Under the pieces are notes generated by a model. The model was not told the origin of the DNA. It ran no database searches and saw nothing but the letters and a program-made list of their open reading frames with translations. The position numbers and the translations under genes were made by a program. A stretch of DNA of 64,000 nucleotides from Caballeronia sp. dw_19 (GTDB lineage Bacteria; Pseudomonadota; Gammaproteobacteria; Burkholderiales; Burkholderiaceae), in assembly GCF_018449515.1 (NCBI RefSeq), contig NZ_JAAVUQ010000044.1, positions 1 to 64,000 of the forward strand, given 5' to 3'. Below, in pieces: positions 43,812 through 52,586 of the stretch. How positions within the stretch are numbered: position 1 is the stretch's first letter; every line of letters begins with the position of its first letter.

Positions 43812-44909
43812 ATGGCGACGATCAAAGATGTAGCAGCCATTGCGGGCGTATCGTTCACTACGGTGTCTCATGTCGTGAACAATTCGCGGCCCGTGTCGGC
43901 TGAGGTGCGGCTGAAGGTGGAGCGCGCGATCCTGGAACTGGATTACGTGCCCTCGGCGGTGGCGCGCTCTCTCAAGGCGCGCAACACGCTCACCATCGGC
44001 TTGCTGGTGCCGAACGCAACCAACCCGTACTTCGCGGAACTGGCGCGAGGGGTGGAAGACGGGTGCGCGAAGAACGGCTATTGCATGTTCTTCTGCAATT
44101 CGGACGATGACCCCGCCAAGCAGCGCAGCTATTTGCGCGTGCTGCAGGAAAAACGCATCGACGGGCTGGTGATTGCGTCGGCGGGAGAAGATGCGGTGCT
44201 GGCGCAAAGCCTGGCCGGATCGCGCGAACCGCTGGTGATCCTGGACCGGAATATTGAAGGCGTGTCGGCGGATCTGGTGCAGATCGACCACGAGAAGGGC
44301 GGCTATCTGGCCACGCGCCACTTGCTGCAACTCGGGCACTCGCGGGTTGGCTGTATCACCGGTCCCATTGCCACGGCGGTCAGCGCGATGCGCGTCCACG
44401 GGTTTATCCGTGCAATGGCGGAGCGTGGCATCGAGATCGAGCCGAACGCCATTCAGCAGAGCGCATTTTCGGCGACCGGCGGTTACGAGGCGGCGTCCCA
44501 ACTCTTCGATACCCTCAGGCCCACCGGTATTTTTGCGTGCAACGACATGATGGGCGTCGGTGCGTTGCGGGCGGCGGCGGAGCGGGGCATCAACGTGCCG
44601 CGCGACTGTTCGATCATCGGTTTCGATGATATCGAATTGAGCCGATACACCTATCCGGCGTTGTCGACGGTTGGGCAATCGGTGCGCGAACTCGGGGAAC
44701 TGGCGGCGCAGACGCTGATCGACCGGATCGCGGGCAAGGTGCCGGCGACCACGCGGCGACGCGTCGTGACGCCGCGCATGATCTTGCGTGAATCGACAGC
44801 GGTCGTGCCGGAAGTGTTGCCGCGGGTTTATCGGAAAGATGTGGCGGCCGGGCCCGCTGCTGCGGCGAATTCCGTGGCGTTGGGCCAAGGCAATACCGAG
44901 AAGGCCTGA
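43812..44909 (+). CDS. LacI-family transcriptional regulator
   Basis: 365 aa from the ATG at 43812 (AAGGACCAAGT upstream). The N-terminal helix-turn-helix TIKDVAAIAGVSFTTVSHVV and hinge DYVPSAVARSLK are LacI-class; the C-terminal half is a periplasmic-binding-protein-like effector domain with FACNDMMGVGALRA and GFDDIELSRYTYPALSTV. It probably controls the adjacent sugar ABC genes. It is on the same strand, 325 bp after the ATPase gene. The C-terminus is some 20 residues longer than E. coli RbsR-type proteins. Confidence 0.92.
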   Translation: MATIKDVAAIAGVSFTTVSHVVNNSRPVSAEVRLKVERAILELDYVPSAVARSLKARNTLTIGLLVPNATNPYFAELARGVEDGCAKNGYCMFFCNSDDDPAKQRSYLRVLQEKRIDGLVIASAGEDAVLAQSLAGSREPLVILDRNIEGVSADLVQIDHEKGGYLATRHLLQLGHSRVGCITGPIATAVSAMRVHGFIRAMAERGIEIEPNAIQQSAFSATGGYEAASQLFDTLRPTGIFACNDMMGVGALRAAAERGINVPRDCSIIGFDDIELSRYTYPALSTVGQSVRELGELAAQTLIDRIAGKVPATTRRRVVTPRMILRESTAVVPEVLPRVYRKDVAAGPAAAANSVALGQGNTEKA

Positions 44910-45357
44910 AGCAGGCTGAGGGGGCTTGCATTCGGAGTTTTGCCGGCGTCGGCAGGACCCTGTTTGCCAGCGCCCCGGCTGCGCGTGCGAACCACGCGCA
45001 GCAAAGGACTAAAAATCTGGAGAGATGATCCAATCATCCCGGCCGGCAGCATGCTCTTCCCCCGTTCTTCCCCCCAAATTAAACCTCATCCAGTTCCACT
45101 CGCGGCCATCAGGCCGATGGTGCGATTCATCTTGAATTGTTTACAACAATCGCATTAATGCGTGCTCTTGCTTAATAACGTGCATCTAAAGTTCTTAGGG
45201 TAAATCATTAGACGAAATAACATTTCATGAATTTCCTCAAGTGCGCCGCGCACACGCCGTAAAAGATGTCCAAGCAGGCGAATCTGGTCTTGCCCTGAAT
45301 CGTGATCCAGAACCGCGCCCGGCCGACATTTTTATCAGCAGCCTCCCGAGGAAAATC
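44910..45357. other. 448-bp spacer before the chemoreceptor
   Basis: Contains the hairpin CTGCGCGTG/CACGCGCAG at 44979-45001, which lacks a T-tract, and the palindrome pair described at 45132-45162. AT content rises toward the chemoreceptor. No gene was seen. Confidence 0.5.
45132..45162 (+). promoter_or_regulatory. Two adjacent palindromes over a candidate promoter
   Basis: ATTGTT-TAC-AACAAT (45136-45150) and the perfect 12-bp palindrome CGCATTAATGCG (45151-45162) abut. They overlap a candidate sigma70 promoter, TTGAAT (45132-45137), 16 bp, ATTAAT (45154-45159), some 200 bp upstream of the chemoreceptor ATG. Confidence 0.5.
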
Positions 45358-47100
45358 ATGAACATGAGCTTAACGATCAAGGCGCGTCTCGGTCTGACGA
45401 TGGTATTTCTGGGACTGCTTCTGATAGCGATCGGCGGATTGGGGCTTTACGGGATGACGCAGTCGAACCAGGCCTATCGCGACACGTTCGAAAACCAGAT
45501 GCCGAGCGCTGACGCCGTCAGCAACGCGGAGCTTTATACGGCACGAGAACGGCTCATATTCGACCGGGCGGCGTTTCTTGCCGGTACGCCGGAAGTGGCG
45601 GCGACCATCGAACGTGGCGGCATGATGCGCGGCCGCGCCAACGATTACTGGAAAAAATACACCGAGTTGCCGGAGGACCCCAACGAAAAGCAGCTCGCCG
45701 ATACCTCGAACGCCAAACGCCTCGCGTTGCAAAAGGTGATCGACAGCGGCTATGAAGCTGTCAGGGCCAATGACCAGGCGCGTATCGTGGAGACAGCCAA
45801 AGCCATGCAGGTCGCCTATGGCGAGCTTTCGACAGCCAACGACGCGCTGCGCAAATTCCAGTTCGACAGCGCCAGGCACGGTTACGATGCAGCCCAATCG
45901 GCCGCTGCGAGTTTTCGCACGTTGAGCGTGATCGCGATCGTGGTCGGACTGGCCGCCGCCGCGTTTTCGTGGTTCGCGTTGCGGCGCGCTATCGGCCGCC
46001 CGCTGGACGCCGCGCTCGAGCATTTCGAAGCCATCGCGGCGGGCGATCTGCGGGGCAAGGTCGTCGCCACTTCACGCGACGAAATGGGCCTGCTGATGCA
46101 AGGTCTTGCACGGATGCAGGCCAGCCTTGTGGGGACCGTTCGAAGCGTACGCTCGGGCAGCGAATCCATCGCGTCGGCGACCAAGCAGATCGCGGCGGGC
46201 AATATCGACTTGTCCTCGCGTACGGAAGAACAGGCGTCGGCGCTGCAGGAAACTGCGTCGAGCATGGACGAACTGACCGGCACGGTGAAGCAGAACGCCA
46301 ATAACGCCCGGCAGGCAAGTTCGCTGGCGGCCAACGCGTCGGAGATCGCGAACAAGGGCAGCCGCGTGGTCGCGCAAGTGGTCGACACCATGGGCGATAT
46401 CAACCAGAGCTCGGCGAAGATCGCGGACATTATTACGATCATCGAAGGGATTGCGTTCCAGACCAATATCCTGGCGCTGAACGCGGCCGTGGAAGCCGCG
46501 CGGGCCGGTGAGGAAGGGCGCGGTTTTGCCGTCGTGGCAGGTGAGGTGCGCAACCTCGCGCAACGCTCGTCGGCGGCGGCGAAGGAGATCAAGGGTCTTA
46601 TCGATACCTCGGTCGAGCGCGTGCAGTCGGGGACTTCGCTGGTCGACGAAGCCGGCCGCACGATGAACGAGATTATCGGCGCGGTGCAACGTGTAACCGA
46701 CATCATGGGCGAGATCGCGGCAGCGTCGCAAGAGCAGAGCAGCGGCATTGAACAAGTGGCGCGCGCAGTCACGCAGATGGACGAAGTGACACAGCAGAAC
46801 GCGGCGCTGGTCGAGGAGGCCGCGGCGGCTGCGCAATCGCTGGAGGATCAGGCAGCGAAGCTGCGGCAGGCCGTGGCGGTATTTCAACTCGACGACGACA
46901 GCGCGGTCGAAGCGGGTTTCACCCACGCTGCGGCGAGGCCCGGATCATCGGGGGCAGCAAAGCCGCGCGTGGTCGTTCCGGCGAGGCCGCGGCGTGCAGC
47001 GCCGGCAATCACATTGGCTAAAGCGCCTGTTGCAGCAAGGCCGGTGGCGACTGCGGCTGCAACTGGGGCTGCAGCTAACGGCGACTGGCAAACCTTCTGA
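45358..47100 (+). CDS. Methyl-accepting chemotaxis protein
   Basis: 580 aa from the ATG at 45358, GAGG upstream; an ATG at 45364 is also possible. Topology is TM1 at about residues 9-31, a periplasmic four-helix (Tar-type) ligand domain, TM2 at about 184-206, a HAMP linker, and the cytoplasmic signalling hairpin with IIEGIAFQTNILALNAAVEAARAGEEGRGF-type tip sequence. The C-terminus ends GDWQTF, a tether of the xWxxF type that recruits CheR and CheB. It is solitary and does not sit in a che operon. Ligand unknown. Confidence 0.95.
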   Translation: MNMSLTIKARLGLTMVFLGLLLIAIGGLGLYGMTQSNQAYRDTFENQMPSADAVSNAELYTARERLIFDRAAFLAGTPEVAATIERGGMMRGRANDYWKKYTELPEDPNEKQLADTSNAKRLALQKVIDSGYEAVRANDQARIVETAKAMQVAYGELSTANDALRKFQFDSARHGYDAAQSAAASFRTLSVIAIVVGLAAAAFSWFALRRAIGRPLDAALEHFEAIAAGDLRGKVVATSRDEMGLLMQGLARMQASLVGTVRSVRSGSESIASATKQIAAGNIDLSSRTEEQASALQETASSMDELTGTVKQNANNARQASSLAANASEIANKGSRVVAQVVDTMGDINQSSAKIADIITIIEGIAFQTNILALNAAVEAARAGEEGRGFAVVAGEVRNLAQRSSAAAKEIKGLIDTSVERVQSGTSLVDEAGRTMNEIIGAVQRVTDIMGEIAAASQEQSSGIEQVARAVTQMDEVTQQNAALVEEAAAAAQSLEDQAAKLRQAVAVFQLDDDSAVEAGFTHAAARPGSSGAAKPRVVVPARPRRAAPAITLAKAPVAARPVATAAATGAAANGDWQTF

Positions 47101-47549
47101 TCGGGTGAGCGGGTTTATTGAGTTAAACGCACTCCGCGAACCGGGTTTGCGGAGCGCGTTTTTATTGATCGCGAGCGGTTTGCTTTAACCGGACTCACCC
47201 GAACTTTCACTCCCACCCGGCCGCCGCTGATGAAGCGTGTTTGGGTTGATGCGCCCCAACGCGCTCCAACCCGCCCCATAGTCGATCCTGTCGTCCACAG
47301 AGCGCTCCAGCAAGCGAGCATGCGAAGAGGGTCTGATCAGCGCATTGCCATCGGGCTCCGATGCAAGCTTCCGTCAACACAAGGACCCACCGCCCGCGGC
47401 GGCGCACGCATCAAGCAATCGCCATTCCGTAACCCTGTTGTCTTGACCCGAACTCGCGATCCTGTCCGACTTCCCCGTACACTGAGCGCACTTCGTTCAA
47501 CCTTCACGGGATTAGAACGCGTTTCGATCACCACCACAGGACGCCTGCC
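47101..47549. other. 449-bp spacer between chemoreceptor and hydratase
   Basis: Contains the chemoreceptor terminator at 47127-47163. A 107-codon frame (47230-47553) has no recognised family or ribosome-binding site. Nothing else stands out. Confidence 0.5.
47127..47163 (+). terminator. Rho-independent terminator after the chemoreceptor
   Basis: An 11-bp stem with one mismatch pairs 47127-47137 (ACGCACTCCGC) with 47149-47159 (GCGGAGCGCGT), then TTTT. Located 26 bp after the chemoreceptor stop. Confidence 0.8.
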
Positions 47550-48311
47550 ATGACCGGATCCACCCTTGCCGCGCAACTCGTTCAGGCCCGCCGCCAGCGC
47601 ACGCAGATAGAAGACCTCGAGTCAGTCGATATCCCTGCTGACGCCGAAGCGGCTTACGCCATCCAGCACGAAGTTCTGACCCTTTCCGGCGCGCGAATTG
47701 GCGCATGGAAAGTCGGTGCCCGCGCGCCCGGCGCACTGGCGAACACGGCGCCCATCGACGCGGAACTGGTGCACACATCGCCGGCGCGCATTGCGCACGC
47801 GTCGTTTTTTCGCGCGCTGATTGAACTGGAGATCGCGTTTCGTTTTTCGTACGCACTCCCGCCCCGCGACGAACCTTACAGCCGCAACGAAGTGTTCGCG
47901 GCACTGGGCAGCATGGCCGTGGCGCTGGAGGTGGTCGATAGCCGCTTCGCGCAATGGCCAAACCTGGCGACACTGGCACAACTTGCCGATTCGCAGAACA
48001 ACGGGGCACTGGTCGTCGGCAAGATGGAGCCGTATGACGTAATCGCACCCAACTTCGATTTCCTTTCACCGCTGCTCGAACTGTCCATCGACGGCGTTTC
48101 GATCGTGCCTCCGAGCACGGGCAATCCAGCCGGCGATCCCCGCGAACTGCTGGTCTGGTTCGTCAACCATTGCAGCACTCACGGACACACGGTCCAGCCG
48201 TTCTGGACCATCACCACCGGCTCCTACACGGGTGCGCGACGGGTCGAGGGCCCAAGCGTGATAAGCGGCCGGGTAGACCGGATCGGGGAGATCGAATTGA
48301 CGCTGGAATGA
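47550..48311 (+). CDS. 2-keto-4-pentenoate hydratase-like protein (FAH superfamily)
   Basis: 253 aa. The fold of the fumarylacetoacetase family hydratases is recognised by IGAWKVGARAPGAL, LIELEIAFRFSYALP and NNGALVVG, with C-terminal AGDPRELLVWF. Such enzymes (MhpD, DmpE) hydrate 2-oxopent-4-enoate in catechol meta-cleavage pathways. No other meta-cleavage gene lies nearby, so the real substrate is open. It has its own terminator downstream (48379-48409). Confidence 0.83.
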   Translation: MTGSTLAAQLVQARRQRTQIEDLESVDIPADAEAAYAIQHEVLTLSGARIGAWKVGARAPGALANTAPIDAELVHTSPARIAHASFFRALIELEIAFRFSYALPPRDEPYSRNEVFAALGSMAVALEVVDSRFAQWPNLATLAQLADSQNNGALVVGKMEPYDVIAPNFDFLSPLLELSIDGVSIVPPSTGNPAGDPRELLVWFVNHCSTHGHTVQPFWTITTGSYTGARRVEGPSVISGRVDRIGEIELTLE

Positions 48312-48378
48312 TATTTTTGCAGCATTCCGGCACACTGTGACCGGGCGCTCGGAAACATTCATGCGCGCGTGTCACATC

Positions 48379-48409
48379 AAAAAAAGGCACTCATTCGAGT
48401 GCTTTTTTT
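48379..48409. terminator. Rho-independent terminator after the hydratase gene
   Basis: Stem GCACTC/GAGTGC (48387-48392, 48397-48402), loop ATTC, flanked by A-run and T7, so it could work in either direction. It lies about 70 bp after the hydratase stop. Confidence 0.85.
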
Positions 48410-48433
48410 GCGTCTAAATCCCTGTCCGCTGAA

Positions 48434-48476
48434 CGGGTATAACCGGGATATGAGCGGGGTATAAGCGGGGTATAGG
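48434..48476 (+). repeat. 11-bp tandem array
   Basis: Units CGGGTATAAC, CGGGATATGAG, CGGGGTATAAG and CGGGGTATAGG follow each other (10-11 bp each). The period is close to one helical turn. Confidence 0.65.
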
Positions 48477-48624
48477 CGGTCAACGGATGTGGGTGCGCAT
48501 CGTTTAGAAAGAGAGGCGCATAGCGTTTGAGAGCGTGCATTCGAATGACATTGGAGACTCGATGTAAAAAAACGCACCCGGGTGTTGCATCGTTCCGGTG
48601 CTATGACGCGTATAGGGGATAACC

Positions 48625-48656
48625 GGTGGATAACGTGTGGATGAGCATGTGGATGA
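48625..48656 (+). repeat. Three DnaA-box-like 9-mers
   Basis: GGTGGATAA (48625-48633), TGTGGATGA (48636-48644) and TGTGGATGA (48648-48656) are each one mismatch from the DnaA box complement TGTGGATAA, with 11- and 12-bp periods. They may be a simple 12-bp repeat rather than DnaA sites. Confidence 0.4.
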
Positions 48657-49034
48657 GCGGGGGACAACTCGGCATGGATGAGACAAACATGCAGCATGGG
48701 TGCGCCATATCAGCGACATAAGCGCTCAATGCATAAATGAGGGCAACGCTGCACCGCCGGCAGCAGCAGTCAGCGTGTTAGGCTGCCAGCATGTCGCATG
48801 GGTCCAGGGCTTGTACAGCAAGGCTATGCAGCCAATGCGGAGAACGTTTCGCGAGTCGGGATGATGATTGTAGGTGAACGAAAATATTCCACCAAGCTGG
48901 GAATACTTCGAAGCAAATCAACAACGCATTTGCATGAAAAAAAATTCGAATAGGTTTAGGATGAACTGAAGCGATGTTGTTCTGATTAGGCGCGCCGCGC
49001 ACACATTGCTTTCTGACTTCGGCGAGGAGGTAGC

Positions 49035-50957
49035 ATGGATATCTACAGCAGTTTCGCGACCCGCTTCGAAAAAACCCGCGAGGAGGAATTCTCGCTCGAA
49101 GAGTATCTCGCGCTCTGCAAAGACGATCCTGCAACGTATGCAACAGCGGGCGAACGGATGTTGTCGGCAATCGGGGAACCGGAGTCCGTCGACACACGTA
49201 CCGATCCGCGCTTATCGCGTGTGTTTGCAAACAAGGTCATCAAGGTGTATCCGGCATTCCGTGAGTTCTACGGAATGGAGGAAGTGATCGAGCAAGTGGT
49301 GTCGTACTTCAGGCATGCTGCTCAGGGTCTTGAAGAGAAGAAACAGATTTTGTATTTGCTCGGGCCGGTAGGCGGCGGCAAGTCATCTATTGCCGAACGT
49401 CTGAAGCAACTCGCCGAGCGTGTGCCGTTCTATGCAATCAAGGGTTCTCCCGTCAATGAATCGCCGCTTGGGCTTTTCGACTACGACGAAGACGGCCCTA
49501 TCCTCGAAGAGCAATACGGCATCCCGCGCCGTTATCTCAAGAACATCCTGAGTCCGTGGGCAGTGAAGCGCCTTCACGAATTCAACGGCGACATCCGCAA
49601 GTTCCGCATCGTTCGCCGTTATCCCTCCATCCTGCGCCAGATCGGTATAGCCAAGACCGAACCGGGCGATGAAAACAATCAGGACATCTCGTCACTTGTC
49701 GGCAAGGTCGACATCCGCAAGCTCGAAACTTTTTCGCAAGACGACGCCGACGCCTACAGCTATTCCGGTGGTTTATGTCTCGCGAACCAGGGCTTGCTTG
49801 AATTCGTTGAAATGTTCAAGGCTCCGATCAAGGTGCTGCACCCGCTGCTGACTGCTACCCAGGAAGGCAACTTCAAGGGCACGGAAGGTTTCGGTGCAAT
49901 CCCGTTCGACGGCGTGGTCCTGGCCCACTCGAACGAGTCGGAATGGAAGACTTTCCGCAATAACAAGAACAACGAAGCACTGCTCGATCGTATCTTCGTG
50001 GTCAAGGTGCCGTACTGCCTGCGCTACAGCGAAGAGATGAAGATCTACGAGAAGCTGCTGCGCAATTCTTCGTTGACGAACGCTGTTTGCGCGCCGGGTA
50101 CGTTGAAGATGATGGCGCAGATGGCCGTGCTCACTCGCCTGCATGAGCCGGAAAACTCCAGCCTCTTTTCGAAGATGCAGGTCTACGATGGCGACAATCT
50201 GAAGGACACGGACCCGAAGGCAAAATCGTTCCAGGAGTACCGCGATTTTGCGGGCGTCGATGAAGGCATGAACGGCGTTTCAACCCGGTTCGCGTTCAAG
50301 ATTCTTTCCCGGGTATTCAACTTCGATTCCGCTGAAGTCGCGGCCAATCCGGTGCACCTGATGTACGTGCTCGAACAGCAGATCGAACGCGAGCAATTCC
50401 CGCCGGAAACCGAACAGAAATACCTGTCGTTCATCAAGGACGTCCTGGCGTCGCGGTATGCCGAGTTCATCGGCAAGGAGATTCAGACCGCGTACCTGGA
50501 ATCGTATTCGGAGTACGGACAAAACATCTTCGACCGTTACGTCACGTATGCAGACTTCTGGATTCAGGATCAGGAATTCCGCGATCACGATACGGGAGAA
50601 AGTTTCGACCGCGCTTCGTTGAATGCGGAACTGGAGAAGATCGAGAAGCCGGCGGGTATCAGCAACCCGAAGGATTTCCGCAACGAGATCGTGAACTTCG
50701 TGCTGCGGGCTCGGGCTGCGAATGGCGGCAAGAATCCGGCGTGGATCAGCTACGAGAAGTTGCGGGTGGTGATCGAGAAGAAGATGTTCTCGAACACTGA
50801 AGAGCTTCTGCCGGTGATCTCGTTCAACGCCAAAGGATCGGCGGAAGAACAGCGCAAGCATGAAGACTTCGTCAACCGGATGGTCGCCAAGGGTTACACG
50901 CCAAAGCAAGTGCGCCTGCTCTGCGACTGGTATCTCCGGGTACGGAAGTCGTCCTGA
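49035..50957 (+). CDS. prkA: PrkA serine protein kinase
   Basis: 640 aa, ATG at 49035 preceded by GAGGAGG. Homologous to E. coli YeaG: an AAA+ N-terminal domain with Walker A GPVGGGKS at residues 110-117 and a C-terminal PrkA kinase domain. In enterobacteria YeaG acts with YeaH under nutrient stress and starvation. First gene of the prkA-yeaH-spoVR operon. The 235-bp gap to yeaH is larger than usual and holds a short open frame. Confidence 0.96.
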   Translation: MDIYSSFATRFEKTREEEFSLEEYLALCKDDPATYATAGERMLSAIGEPESVDTRTDPRLSRVFANKVIKVYPAFREFYGMEEVIEQVVSYFRHAAQGLEEKKQILYLLGPVGGGKSSIAERLKQLAERVPFYAIKGSPVNESPLGLFDYDEDGPILEEQYGIPRRYLKNILSPWAVKRLHEFNGDIRKFRIVRRYPSILRQIGIAKTEPGDENNQDISSLVGKVDIRKLETFSQDDADAYSYSGGLCLANQGLLEFVEMFKAPIKVLHPLLTATQEGNFKGTEGFGAIPFDGVVLAHSNESEWKTFRNNKNNEALLDRIFVVKVPYCLRYSEEMKIYEKLLRNSSLTNAVCAPGTLKMMAQMAVLTRLHEPENSSLFSKMQVYDGDNLKDTDPKAKSFQEYRDFAGVDEGMNGVSTRFAFKILSRVFNFDSAEVAANPVHLMYVLEQQIEREQFPPETEQKYLSFIKDVLASRYAEFIGKEIQTAYLESYSEYGQNIFDRYVTYADFWIQDQEFRDHDTGESFDRASLNAELEKIEKPAGISNPKDFRNEIVNFVLRARAANGGKNPAWISYEKLRVVIEKKMFSNTEELLPVISFNAKGSAEEQRKHEDFVNRMVAKGYTPKQVRLLCDWYLRVRKSS

Positions 50958-51192
50958 TGAAGATGTTTTCGTCGTGTTTTTAACGGGAGAGAAATGAGTT
51001 CTCAGCGAAACCAGGCAAAACGTGCTTGAATCAGTATTGTGTCGCTAGTTTTATAGTCATACGTTCGCGCGACGCCGGCTACAAACCGGCGAACCGTGAG
51101 CACCTTGGCGAGTGCTTTACGGCCAGCACCGCAGCGCGCGGTTCAAGGCCATGAGCACTTCGCTTCCTCGCCAATTACGCGGGAGACTGGAT

Positions 51193-52458
51193 GTGCTGCA
51201 TCAAATCATCGACCGCAGGTTAGCCGGCAAGAACAAGAGCATTGCCAATCGCGAACGCTTTTTGCGTCGTGTCAAAAACTATATTCGCCGCGCGGTGTCG
51301 GACGCCGTTCGGGATCGAAGCATCAAGGACATCCAGAGCACGCAAAGCATCACGATTCCGAAGAAGGACATTGCCGAACCCTCGTTCCGGCATGGTCCTG
51401 GCGGAAAGCGCGAGCTCGTGCATCCGGGTAACGCCGAATACATTCGTGGCGACAAGATCGCGCGCCCGAATGGCGGTGGAGGTGGCGGCGGTAAGACCGC
51501 GAGCAACGAGGGCGAAGGGCAGGACGACTTCGTGTTCGAGTTGTCGCGGGAAGAGTTCATGCAGTATTTCTTCGATGACCTCGAGCTTCCGCGTCTCGTC
51601 AAAACTCAGTTGGCTGCGGTGCCCACGTGGAAAAACGTGCGGGCGGGGTTTTCGGCCGAAGGAACCCCGAACAATATCGACGTTGTCCGTTCGTTGCGTA
51701 GCGCGCTGGGGCGGCGGATCGCGCTAGGGTCGCCGTTATCGCGTCAGTTGCACGAGATGGAGCGTCAGCTGGAAGTGCTTCTTGACGAGAAAGGCGACCC
51801 CGAGGAAATCGCGCGGCTGGAAGCCGATATCGTGATCCTGAAGGGGCGCATCACGCGAATTCCTTTCATCGACCCATTCGACTTGCGGTACGTCAACCGG
51901 ACCAGGCAGCCCACGCCTTCGAGCAAGGCCGTGATGTTTTGTCTGATGGACGTGTCCGGTTCCATGGACGAGCAGCGCAAGGATCTGTCGAAGCGTTTCT
52001 TCATCCTTTTGTACCTGTTCCTGAACCGGAATTACGAAAAGATCGAAGTCGTTTTCATCCGGCATCACACGCGCGCCGAAGAAGTGGACGAAGAAACCTT
52101 CTTCCATTCGACTGAAAGCGGCGGCACGGTCGTGTCCAGCGCGCTTGAGTTGATGAAGAAGATCATGGACGAGCGGTATTCGCCTACCGAGTGGAATATC
52201 TACGGGGCGCAAGCGTCCGACGGCGACAACTGGACTGACGATTCGCCCAAGTGCCGGAAGCTCCTCGCCGAGGACATCCTTCAGAAGGTGCGATATTTTG
52301 CCTATATTCAAGTAGCGCCTGAAGAGCAGAATCTCTGGGTGGAATATGCTCATCTGGCGCAAAGCGCGCCTGAACTCGCGATGAAGAAAGTCGAATCGGC
52401 TGCAGATATTTATCCTGTCTTTCGCGAATTGTTTGAGAAACAACAGGCGGCTGCATGA
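51193..52458 (+). CDS. yeaH: YeaH/YhbH family protein (DUF444)
   Basis: 421 aa with a GTG start at 51193, chosen because GGGAGA stands seven bases before it and because family proteins begin near (M)xHxIDRRLxGKNKS; E. coli YeaH has 427 aa. The open frame runs to 51112 without a family match. It contains a von Willebrand A-type fold (LMDVSGSMDEQRKDLSKRFF with a MIDAS-like DxSxS). It works with PrkA under stress. A Gly-rich linker GGGGGGGK lies near residue 95. The stop overlaps ATGA with the next frame. Confidence 0.9.
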   Translation: MLHQIIDRRLAGKNKSIANRERFLRRVKNYIRRAVSDAVRDRSIKDIQSTQSITIPKKDIAEPSFRHGPGGKRELVHPGNAEYIRGDKIARPNGGGGGGGKTASNEGEGQDDFVFELSREEFMQYFFDDLELPRLVKTQLAAVPTWKNVRAGFSAEGTPNNIDVVRSLRSALGRRIALGSPLSRQLHEMERQLEVLLDEKGDPEEIARLEADIVILKGRITRIPFIDPFDLRYVNRTRQPTPSSKAVMFCLMDVSGSMDEQRKDLSKRFFILLYLFLNRNYEKIEVVFIRHHTRAEEVDEETFFHSTESGGTVVSSALELMKKIMDERYSPTEWNIYGAQASDGDNWTDDSPKCRKLLAEDILQKVRYFAYIQVAPEEQNLWVEYAHLAQSAPELAMKKVESAADIYPVFRELFEKQQAAA

Positions 52459-52586
52459 CGACACGGCATTTGGACAACGAAGCACGTGGGTATCACCTCA
52501 AACCTGGCGAAGAACTGAAAGCACAAGACAGCGCGCCACAAAAGGCCAGGAAGCCTCGCAAAAACGCGGCGTCGGAAGGAGACACC

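Larger units (their letters stand above)
48312..49034. other. 723-bp repeat-rich spacer upstream of prkA
   Basis: Contains a terminator, an 11-bp tandem array (48434-48476), three DnaA-box-like 9-mers (48625-48656) and a low-GC segment from about 48880 to 48990. No gene was supported; all frames over 60 codons look like chance. The prkA promoter should lie here. Confidence 0.6.

Noticed and set aside
43506..44888. 460-codon minus-strand frame over the LacI gene
   Set aside because: It is the shadow of the LacI gene and spacer; the LacI domain signatures fix the plus strand.
45188..45212. Sigma28-type promoter before the chemoreceptor
   Set aside because: TAAAGTTC matches the -35 element, but the -10 at the right spacing (CATTAGAC) does not fit GCCGATAA.
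48995..49009. Sigma54-like -24/-12 promoter before prkA
   Set aside because: TTGC is present but the -24 GG is not, so the match is too weak although related operons are linked to sigma54 in enterobacteria.
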